This document shows positions 1 to 5,592 of a stretch of 7,342 nucleotides of DNA, piece by piece. Below the pieces are notes generated by a model that was given only the letters and a program-made list of their open reading frames with translations, ran no database searches and was not told the origin of the DNA. Origin of the DNA: Sulfurimonadaceae bacterium (lineage in GTDB: Bacteria; Campylobacterota; Campylobacteria; Campylobacterales; Sulfurimonadaceae); NCBI GenBank assembly GCA_030610325.1, contig JAUWRZ010000102.1, positions 1-7,342 of the forward strand. Reading direction: 5' to 3'. Within the stretch, counting starts at the first letter, position 1, and the number at the start of each line of letters is the position of its first letter. The translations under genes were made by a program, and so were the position numbers.

Positions 1-467
1 AAGCACTTAGTGAGACACTTAATCTCATAGATGCCAAGATCAAGAACAGACACATAGAGGTGATAGACGATCTGCAGACCATCTATACACAGGGGTATAG
101 AAGCGAGTTTATCCAGGCAGTCATAAATATCATCAACAATGCGATCTATCAGCTTGAGAAGTTCAAAGCAAAAGAGAGAAAACTGCTTATCATCAGGACC
201 ACTCTCCAAAAAGAGCATATGACGATCACCATCACCGATAGCGGAGGTGGCATACCCGCCGATGCGATAGACAGACTCTTTGTCCCCTACTTCACTACCA
301 AAGCTGACAATGTCGGTACCGGCATCGGTCTCTACCTCACCCATGAGATCATCGTCAATCACTTCTCCGGAACGATCAAAGCTGAGAATGTCGATTTCGA
401 GCATAAGGGCCAACCACAACATGGCGCCTGTTTCACTATCACACTTCCACTCGCCGACCCCCGTTAG
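1..467 (+). CDS. Sensor histidine kinase, C-terminal HATPase_c domain (5' end outside window)
   Basis: This is the C-terminal end of a two-component sensor histidine kinase, which autophosphorylates a His using ATP and passes the phosphate to a response regulator. The reading frame is open to the left edge (first full codon at 3), so a GTG at 60 is internal, not a start. The visible 154 residues carry the ATP-binding fold in order: an N-box (EFIQAVINIINNAIYQL, about 113-163), a G1 box (DSGGGIP, about 237-257), an F-box (RLFVPYFTTK, about 271-300) and a G2 box (GTGIGLYLTHEI, about 316-351). It ends with the usual FTITLPL strand. All key Asn, Asp and Gly residues are present, so the domain looks active. 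The phosphoacceptor His box and the sensor part lie outside the window, so the signal is unknown. No response regulator follows; the next gene has its own promoter. Confidence 0.93.
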   Translation, partial: ALSETLNLIDAKIKNRHIEVIDDLQTIYTQGYRSEFIQAVINIINNAIYQLEKFKAKERKLLIIRTTLQKEHMTITITDSGGGIPADAIDRLFVPYFTTKADNVGTGIGLYLTHEIIVNHFSGTIKAENVDFEHKGQPQHGACFTITLPLADPR

Positions 468-515
468 TCAAACGTCTTAACATACCATACTTTAGAGTGT
501 TAAAAAATCATTATA

Positions 516-526
516 TGTTATAATCA
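516..526 (+). promoter_or_regulatory. Extended -10 promoter for the unknown gene at 565
   Basis: The sequence TGT-TATAAT (516-524) is a perfect -10 hexamer with the upstream TG of an extended -10 element. No good -35 lies 17 nt upstream, which fits the Campylobacterota housekeeping sigma factor, known to depend little on a -35. Transcription would start near 531, giving a leader of about 30 nt. The -10 lies in a perfect dyad, ATTATA-TGT-TATAAT (510-524). The ten bases GTTATAATCA (517-526) recur exactly in front of the flavoprotein gene at 5551-5560. Confidence 0.6.
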
Positions 527-564
527 GTGAATGGTTACAAGACTTCTTCAAAAAGGGAATAATG

Positions 565-1164
565 ATGGGACTTAAGTATGTTGGACCAAAGGTCAATATC
601 TCAAAATACGGTATGGATTTCGATAATAACAAAGAGGATAAGTTTGTCTATCTGAACATAGCACTTCAACTTCTCAAAGCACTCGATCATAAGTATATTG
701 CCGATAAGGTCTACACCTTCGACACCGACTCCACATATCTCGACCAAAAAGAGGTCGAGCGGATGGCTCGGCACTACTGTGAGGATATCGACTCGGTCAG
801 CAGTGAGGCAGAAGAGGCTGTACAGCACTATCTCGGTTATGAGATCAAACGTGCCAAGAAGAGCAGGAGCCTAAGTGATGATGAGAAACACGCCTTTGTC
901 AATAACCTGAACATGATGCGCAGTTATATGGTCCAACGTGCTATCAACAAGACCGTCTACTACGCCATCATCAACAGACTTGTAGATGTTCTAAAAAAAG
1001 GCAATATCGACTACGTCATCGCACCGATGTTTCAGAAATTCGCCCATGTGTTTCACTCCATCCAGGGAGTCTTACAAAACCAGAAAGAGCCCATATACTC
1101 AAACATGGAGATCTATGAGGAAGATGGAAGACTATTGACTAAACTAGATATCCATAAGCGATAG
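565..1164 (+). CDS. Conserved-looking hypothetical protein, 199 residues, function unknown
   Basis: I do not recognise this protein's function. It is soluble: no signal peptide, no membrane segment, only one Cys (C72). It is charged and mostly helical by eye. The N-terminal 55 residues (GLKYVGPKVNIS, then FDNNKEDKFVYLNIALQLLKALDH) are compact and look like a conserved block. The middle (about 60-110) is very acidic, then basic. The region 110-172 looks like a long helical bundle, and the C-terminal tail (YSNMEIYEEDGRLLTKLDI) resembles a beta hairpin. Two ATGs are adjacent, at 562 and 565. The Shine-Dalgarno AAGGGA (553-558) sits 3 nt from the first and 6 nt from the second, so I chose 565. 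It has its own promoter, appears monocistronic and converges on psd. I have a vague impression of similar hypothetical proteins in other Campylobacterota, which I cannot verify. Confidence 0.82.
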   Translation: MGLKYVGPKVNISKYGMDFDNNKEDKFVYLNIALQLLKALDHKYIADKVYTFDTDSTYLDQKEVERMARHYCEDIDSVSSEAEEAVQHYLGYEIKRAKKSRSLSDDEKHAFVNNLNMMRSYMVQRAINKTVYYAIINRLVDVLKKGNIDYVIAPMFQKFAHVFHSIQGVLQNQKEPIYSNMEIYEEDGRLLTKLDIHKR

Positions 1165-1190
1165 CACTCTGCCACTACCGATAGAGGATA

Positions 1191-2012
1191 TCAGCTTTTT
1201 AGCCTTGCGATCGTCTGTGCGAAGCGTACCTTCTCCTCTTTGGAGACATTCAGTCTAAGCATCTCTGGTTCAGCCAGGATGAGGATAGTCGAACCCATCT
1301 CGAAACAGCCAAAATCATCCCCTTTTTTCAGATAGAGCTCATCATACTCATAACTGATCGCTTCTCTGGCATCACCGTTTGTCTCGATAGAGGGTTCAAA
1401 GGAGAGTTGCATCTTTCCGACGTTCAATGCACCCACAAGTACCATGTAAAAACGCTTCTGCTGACTTGTCTCACACTCGATCACTACCCGTTCGTTCTCG
1501 ATGAACAAGTCGACCTTCTTCTTAAGTGTAGGGATGTTCACCGGATAGAGCTTACCAGGTATATGTACGGCTTTCAGGACTTTAAGATCTGTCGGGATGT
1601 GATAACGGTGATAATCTTTTGGGGATAGATAGAGGTTGATGAAACTTCCATCTTCTATGCGCTTCTTCTGCTCATCATCAATATGATCTCCAAGCAACGC
1701 ATCGACACTATAGGACATACCTTTGATCTGCAGTGCCTGATCCTTCTCAATATCACCACACTCTGTTATATACGAGTCACATGGGGAGATAAAGGCATCC
1801 GCCTCCATCGAGAAGTCACGTGGTTGGTTAAGATGACGGGTAAAAAGTGCGTTCAGTGTCTTGTAATTCGATGGCTCCTGAAACTCACCCATATCCAGAC
1901 CCATCAATTTGACATAACCACTATTGATGACCTTCTGAGACCATGTGCTGTGCTCTTTAGAGGCGAACTTTCCGAACTTCTGCGAGATAGCACTTGTAAA
2001 ATGTCTTTTCAT
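1191..2012 (-). CDS. psd: Phosphatidylserine decarboxylase proenzyme
   Basis: Psd decarboxylates phosphatidylserine to phosphatidylethanolamine at the inner membrane, the last step of PE synthesis. The proenzyme cuts itself to make a beta chain and a small alpha chain whose N-terminal Ser becomes the pyruvoyl cofactor. The cleavage motif is MGST at residues 239-242 (G240/S241), giving a 33-residue alpha chain; E. coli has LGST. The triad counterparts are visible: Asp in SPCDSY (D79), and two His in DYHRYHIP (H135 and H138, matching E. coli H144 and H147). At 273 residues it is a short, bacterial-type Psd. An in-frame GTG at 2030 would add six residues, but ATG at 2012 has a clear AAGAAGGA Shine-Dalgarno 7 nt upstream. 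That site lies inside the last codons of truD. The ATG begins one base after the truD stop (TAAGATG), so translation is probably coupled. It is the last gene of the thiL-truD-psd operon. Confidence 0.96.
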   Translation of the reverse strand: MKRHFTSAISQKFGKFASKEHSTWSQKVINSGYVKLMGLDMGEFQEPSNYKTLNALFTRHLNQPRDFSMEADAFISPCDSYITECGDIEKDQALQIKGMSYSVDALLGDHIDDEQKKRIEDGSFINLYLSPKDYHRYHIPTDLKVLKAVHIPGKLYPVNIPTLKKKVDLFIENERVVIECETSQQKRFYMVLVGALNVGKMQLSFEPSIETNGDAREAISYEYDELYLKKGDDFGCFEMGSTILILAEPEMLRLNVSKEEKVRFAQTIARLKS

Positions 2013-2013
2013 C

Positions 2014-3105
2014 TTAATATCCTTCTTCACTGTTTTGTATAGGGCGTTTGGCGATCTCTTCGATCAAAACGGTAGCATAAGAGCCTTTTGGCAACGTGAA
2101 ATGAAGCTCATACCAGGCATCATCCTCTTTGTACTCACCTTCGACATCCTGAGGAAAGACCCACGCATAGCGCCGGGCACCGTCGATGGCGACATCATCA
2201 TCAAAGTCTTTCTCGATCTCTTCTGCCAATCCAGTCGCACGCTGAGCTCTCTGACCGCAAAGCAGGCCAGATGGTGAGACCTCTCCTGCATTAAATCTCT
2301 CAAGATCTCTCTCTTCACCTTCAAAGTGGAAAAGCCGGCCATGCGGATAGTGCATGATCACATCACCCTCAAACAGTTTAAAAGGGTGTACCTGAGCCTG
2401 CATGGTACGTATAGCCGCTTCGGGTAGGTTGAGCAGCTCAGTCAACTCAGCTGCGGAAAAGTTACTAAAGAGTGTGTTCATCTCGATCCGTCTACTGAGC
2501 CAGAGGTTGAACAGGTGACTCTGATAGGCATTGATATAGAGACGCTTCATCTTGACATTGCGCTCTTTTTTCTCGCCCCGTAAGATCGCTTCACCCTTTT
2601 TATAGTTCTCACCATCGAGTCCAAAACGCTGAAAGCCAAAGTAGTTCGGCATCCCGTTTTTCGCGATCTCTGCAAGCGCTTTATCTATCTTCTGAGCAGC
2701 TACAGGGGTCACCTTTTTCAGACGGATAAAGAAGCGGTTACCTTTGAGGTGTCCCATCCGGATCTTATTACCGTGATACTCCCGTGAAAGTATCTTTACT
2801 CCATCATGAGAGAACGACTCAAGCTTGTTCTCATACTTCTTTAAGAGTGAGATATACTGTTTGGTCATCGCGTTCTTGTCTTTGAGTCCGGCATAACCGA
2901 TCTCTCTGGCTTTGATGCCAAGATGGTTCGCGATACGATCGATCATCTCCCAGGTGGAGAGGTTCTTTTTTCGTACATGCAGTACCATATGTTCACCCTC
3001 TCCGCTAAACGGATAGAGTGGGATCTCCTCAACGACAAAGTCACGTATACTCTGCTTGAAATAAAATGGTATCTTCGCATGTGAAAGTGAATAAAAACGG
3101 TCCAT
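2014..3105 (-). CDS. truD: tRNA pseudouridine(13) synthase TruD
   Basis: TruD isomerises uridine 13 of tRNA (tRNA-Glu in E. coli) to pseudouridine in the cytoplasm. The 363 residues show the TruD family motifs in order: an N-terminal DFVVEEIPLYPFSGEGEH (22-39), the catalytic motif GYAGLKDKNAMTKQ (70-83) with D76 as the nucleophile (E. coli D80), NYFGFQRFG (154-162), NAYQSHLFNLWLS (192-204), and the C-terminal LPKGSYATVLIEE (338-350). The insertion domain typical of TruD fills about 160-310. Length is close to the E. coli protein (349). The ATG at 3105 lies 14 nt after the thiL stop, with a modest AAGAGAG ribosome site 4 nt away. Adjacency with thiL matches what I recall from Campylobacter jejuni. 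The downstream gene psd starts one base after its stop. Confidence 0.97.
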   Translation of the reverse strand: MDRFYSLSHAKIPFYFKQSIRDFVVEEIPLYPFSGEGEHMVLHVRKKNLSTWEMIDRIANHLGIKAREIGYAGLKDKNAMTKQYISLLKKYENKLESFSHDGVKILSREYHGNKIRMGHLKGNRFFIRLKKVTPVAAQKIDKALAEIAKNGMPNYFGFQRFGLDGENYKKGEAILRGEKKERNVKMKRLYINAYQSHLFNLWLSRRIEMNTLFSNFSAAELTELLNLPEAAIRTMQAQVHPFKLFEGDVIMHYPHGRLFHFEGEERDLERFNAGEVSPSGLLCGQRAQRATGLAEEIEKDFDDDVAIDGARRYAWVFPQDVEGEYKEDDAWYELHFTLPKGSYATVLIEEIAKRPIQNSEEGY

Positions 3106-3119
3106 AGTTCTCTCTTATT

Positions 3120-3944
3120 TTAAAAATGGTGGGCTTTACAGCGGTTTTGGGACTTGCCTCTGACCGCTCGGCCGATGATCTGTAGGGGTGTTCGGTTCTT
3201 CTGTGCCAGTCTGATGACCCGCTTTCGCTGTCTGGGTGAGAAGCCTACAAGCATCTCATACTCCTCACCACTGCAACCTACTGCTTTAGGGACATCATGA
3301 AAAAAACGAGCTCCCATCCTGTTAAGCCGGCTAAGCTTCTCCAGATCACTGAAAAGCCCATCCGAGATATCCATACCGCAATGTAATGACTGCGTAGCAT
3401 CCTTGACAAAAGCAGTGCGAAGTGAGAAGTCGACAAACTTCGAACCCTTATGGACCTTAGCTCCGCTAAGCAGATAGCGCAACTCTCTGCGGGCACGTCC
3501 AAGCTTACCTGTATACGCTAAAAGGTCTCCGGCTTTAAGACCCGTTCGCCACAACGGTCTATCACTCTCAGAGATGATGGTGACCGTGATATCAAGCTTC
3601 TTGTTGCTGATGGTATCACCACCAATGATCTGCAAGCCATACTCATCAGCTGCGCGCTGAAAACCGCGACTGAGTGCACGCATCTGCGAAGTCCCAAATG
3701 ATGAGGGCATCGCAACACTTAAGAGTGCATACTTTGGTCGGGCGTTCATCGCAATAGCGTCAGAGATGTTTACCATCATCGCCCGGTAAGCTATCTGCTC
3801 TGGTGTCATCCATCGCCGCTTAAAATGTACATCCTCAAAAAAGGCATCTTTAGAGTAGACCGTATTTCCGATCACTGCGCCATCATCACCGATCGCATCA
3901 CTCTTCGCACTAAAAAGGGAGATAAAATAGTCCTCTGCGTTCAT
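3120..3944 (-). CDS. thiL: Thiamine-monophosphate kinase
   Basis: ThiL uses ATP to phosphorylate thiamine monophosphate to thiamine pyrophosphate, the active coenzyme, in the cytoplasm. The AIRS/PurM-like fold motifs are all present: IGDDGAV (18-24), FFEDVHF (35-41, usually V-E-G-V-H-F), NISDAIAMNARP (59-70), GGDT (108-111), and DISDGL (192-197), which bind Mg-ATP and the substrate phosphate. A GEEYEMLVGF block (226-235) stands where many ThiLs have GGEDYELL. At 274 residues it is about 50 shorter than E. coli ThiL, mostly at the C-terminus, which matches my recollection of compact Campylobacterota versions. The ATG at 3944 has AAGAG 4 nt upstream. It is the first gene of the operon. I see no TPP riboswitch in the short leader; instead there are two overlapping inverted repeats (3962-3996). 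Confidence 0.95.
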   Translation of the reverse strand: MNAEDYFISLFSAKSDAIGDDGAVIGNTVYSKDAFFEDVHFKRRWMTPEQIAYRAMMVNISDAIAMNARPKYALLSVAMPSSFGTSQMRALSRGFQRAADEYGLQIIGGDTISNKKLDITVTIISESDRPLWRTGLKAGDLLAYTGKLGRARRELRYLLSGAKVHKGSKFVDFSLRTAFVKDATQSLHCGMDISDGLFSDLEKLSRLNRMGARFFHDVPKAVGCSGEEYEMLVGFSPRQRKRVIRLAQKNRTPLQIIGRAVRGKSQNRCKAHHF

Positions 3945-3961
3945 CCAGCTCTTTTATATAG

Positions 3962-3996
3962 ACCGATCCTCATAAAGATCGGTATCTAATAGATAC
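3962..3996. repeat. Two overlapping inverted repeats upstream of thiL
   Basis: A perfect 7-bp stem, ACCGATC (3962-3968) and GATCGGT (3977-3983), surrounds an 8-nt loop. A second perfect dyad, GTATCT-AAT-AGATAC (3982-3996), shares two bases with it, so the two hairpins cannot both form fully in RNA. Neither is followed by a T-run on either strand, so they are not ordinary intrinsic terminators. They lie 18-52 nt upstream of the thiL start. A possible thiL -10 (TATTAT on the minus strand, 4005-4000) would place both in the leader; another (TATAAA, 3958-3953) would place them upstream as operator-like sites. Function is inference only. Confidence 0.55.
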
Positions 3997-4042
3997 GAAA
4001 TAATAACCAATGATATTAAAAGCATCCTGATTGATCAGCTTT

Positions 4043-4092
4043 AGGGCACCTCTAATGACCCTGTGCATCATCAGCATCTTTAGATGTGCCCT
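4043..4092. repeat. Long imperfect inverted repeat between thiL and the GGDEF-like gene
   Basis: The arms AGGGCAC (4043-4049) and GTGCCCT (4086-4092) are perfect complements. Pairing continues after a C/T mismatch with TCTAA and TTAGA, then after a T/T mismatch with GA and TC, then with CTG (4061-4063) and CAG (4072-4074). About 17 base pairs form over 50 nt, with a small GC-rich base. There is no T-run next to either outer arm, so it is not a typical terminator for either neighbour, and both neighbours point away from it. A further short dyad, CTGAT-TG-ATCAG, lies just to the left at 4027-4038. It could be a regulator site, a small structured RNA, or a remnant of a repeat element. Confidence 0.5.
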
Positions 4093-4173
4093 TTACTACT
4101 GGCTTAATGGCATGAGTAACATGAAAAAATACAAGAGCACTCATAAAAACTTTATTTCTATCACTCTTTCTAG

Positions 4174-4179
4174 TATAAT
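4174..4179 (+). promoter_or_regulatory. -10 box for the GGDEF-like gene
   Basis: TATAAT in the context CTAGTATAATAGAG is a consensus -10. The region 17 nt upstream reads TTTATT, a poor -35, in T-rich sequence, as is common in Campylobacterota. Transcription would start near 4186, about 26 nt before the ATG at 4212. Confidence 0.55.
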
Positions 4180-4211
4180 AGAGTCACATACACCATTTGA
4201 GGAACTCACCA

Positions 4212-5393
4212 ATGCGTCCGACTATACAAGATATTTTTTTCACCTGGAAAAAACTGATACTGACCGTGACTCTCTTACTCAGCCTTATCACCTTTACAGC
4301 ACTCCAGGAGCACACCTCTTTCAGTAAGATAGAGAACCTTCAAGAGCAAAAAGGTGTCATTGGTTTTATAGCCGAGATAAGCCGTATGGACCTCGAGTTC
4401 GCTGCCATACAGTATCGTGGAAAGGGCAAGATGCTTGAACTAAAGTACGAGAGACTGCTTACCCTTGATGGCTATGACCTTATTGGAAGACTGTTCGCCG
4501 AGGAGAGCGATGACTATCACGCTGATCTTAAAATACTTCAAGAGAAGGTAGAGACCTTCATCCAGAGTGCAAAGGTCTGGTATGACCCAGATGAGTCAGC
4601 ACTGGATGTAAAAGAGCGTACACTGATCAACACCAAAGATAGCCTGATCACACATATCAATACTATGATCGAGAAGGACAACGCCTATGACTACTCCAAG
4701 TCACTCATCCGACATACCCTTATCTATCTGACACTTCTGATCATGATCGCCATGGCTATCACCTATTTCAAAAAGTCGGCAATGATCTTAAAAGACATCA
4801 AGTCGCTATATATGGTAGACATGCAAGGTAATGCGCATACCCCTGTGACAGATGAGATCACCATCATCGCCAAGCGCATGCGTAAAAAAACACTTAGTAG
4901 TGAGAACCCGGACATGATAGATCCCGTCACCGAGATCAATAACCACAAAGGACTGCTTTACGCCTATGCGAACAAGAAGAATGTCAAAGATGGTGCTTTT
5001 GTGGCAGTCGCCACCTTTAAGATCGATGAGTTTTCCATACTCGATAAGAAATACAGCAAGGATTTCACACAATCCATTCTAAAGAAGATCGCCTTCATGA
5101 CTTCACTCTATCAGCAGCCAGCCGATATCATCGGACGTACCGACTACAGTGAGTTCACGATCATCTTTTCCAGAGCTGACCGAAACCAGGCCCTCAAAGA
5201 TTGTCAACTGATCATGAGCAGTGTCGAAGAAGCCAAGTTCAAGACACCTGATGGCGAGAACCTTACTCTGACGCTCTCTACCGGATTCGCTCCAAAGCAC
5301 ACTAATGTCACTATCGACGATACGATGGGACAATCTAAAAAAGCGTTGGGCAAAGCGATGGCAGAGGGAGCTAACAGACTGATGCAGACCTAA
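4212..5393 (+). CDS. Membrane signalling protein with two TM segments and a degenerate GGDEF-like domain
   Basis: This 393-residue protein has a cytoplasmic stub, a first membrane helix (about 15-31, LILTVTLLLSLITFTAL), a predicted periplasmic helical sensor region (about 32-165), a second membrane helix (about 166-186), a linker, and a C-terminal GGDEF-fold domain (about 233-390). The fold is marked by DPVTEINNHKGLL (237-249), the counterpart of DxLTGLxNR, and by LSTGFA (355-360). Key catalytic positions are lost: the GGDEF signature reads DYSEF (311-315), the first metal Asp of the DIDxFK motif aligns with K270, and the Asn of the following ND pair aligns with L277. It is therefore unlikely to make cyclic di-GMP and more likely binds nucleotide or a partner. 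I chose ATG 4212 because GAGGA (4199-4203) lies 8 nt upstream; an in-frame TTG at 4197 has no such site. It is divergent from thiL and appears monocistronic. The ligand and output are unknown. Confidence 0.85.
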   Translation: MRPTIQDIFFTWKKLILTVTLLLSLITFTALQEHTSFSKIENLQEQKGVIGFIAEISRMDLEFAAIQYRGKGKMLELKYERLLTLDGYDLIGRLFAEESDDYHADLKILQEKVETFIQSAKVWYDPDESALDVKERTLINTKDSLITHINTMIEKDNAYDYSKSLIRHTLIYLTLLIMIAMAITYFKKSAMILKDIKSLYMVDMQGNAHTPVTDEITIIAKRMRKKTLSSENPDMIDPVTEINNHKGLLYAYANKKNVKDGAFVAVATFKIDEFSILDKKYSKDFTQSILKKIAFMTSLYQQPADIIGRTDYSEFTIIFSRADRNQALKDCQLIMSSVEEAKFKTPDGENLTLTLSTGFAPKHTNVTIDDTMGQSKKALGKAMAEGANRLMQT

Positions 5394-5456
5394 AGAGAAC
5401 ATCAGCCGAACTTATCTTGCAGCTAGCCTTAAGCTCTATAGAAAACGCTCCAAAAC

Positions 5457-5470
5457 GCCGCTACAGCGGC
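5457..5470. other. Short GC-rich hairpin after the GGDEF-like gene
   Basis: GCCGC (5457-5461) and GCGGC (5466-5470) form a perfect stem around TACA, 64 nt past the stop at 5393. It could help end transcription of the upstream gene, but no T-run follows (the next bases are ATATTCCG), so an intrinsic terminator is only weakly supported. Two direct copies of AAAACGC (5442-5448, 5452-5458) sit at its left edge. Confidence 0.3.
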
Positions 5471-5543
5471 ATATTCCGTGATTCATTTTGTAACATAAAA
5501 GACCTTCCCCCCTTCCAGACTGATTTTTAATCTAGTGCAAGGC

Positions 5544-5571
5544 TTGACTCGTTATAATCATCCAATATTTT
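5544..5571 (+). promoter_or_regulatory. Promoter region of the flavoprotein gene
   Basis: A perfect TATAAT (5553-5558), within GTTATAATCA, follows T-rich sequence (GATTTTTAATC). It would start transcription near 5565, about 28 nt before the ATG. A second, overlapping possibility is TTGACT (5544-5549) with a 16-nt spacer to TATTTT (5566-5571). I favour the first because Campylobacterota promoters rely on the -10. A long purine ribosome site, AAGGGAAGG (5581-5589), lies just before the start codon. Confidence 0.55.
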
Positions 5572-5592
5572 ACTACAATCAAGGGAAGGTGC

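Noticed and set aside
60..467. A complete short histidine-kinase-like ATPase starting at GTG 60
   Set aside because: The frame is open to the window edge, upstream codons encode normal kinase sequence, and no ribosome site precedes the GTG. It is the tail of a longer gene.
477..503. TTAACA/TGTTAA hairpin followed by A residues after the histidine kinase gene, as a terminator
   Set aside because: The stem is six mostly AT pairs with a 15-nt loop and has A rather than T residues after it on the coding strand.
1147..1192. Inverted repeat GATATCC/GGATATC between the convergent unknown gene and psd, as a shared terminator
   Set aside because: The stem is only 7 bp with a 32-nt loop and no adjacent T-run fitting its geometry. 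It may be chance.
3945..4020. TPP riboswitch in front of thiL
   Set aside because: The leader is too short and I cannot find the conserved TPP-riboswitch core (CUGAGA and related blocks) on the minus strand.
4031..4327. A 98-codon plus-strand reading frame with a hydrophobic start, beginning between thiL and the GGDEF-like gene
   Set aside because: It starts with TTG without a ribosome site, runs 116 nt into the GGDEF-like gene in another frame, and contains that gene's promoter. It looks like a chance open frame.
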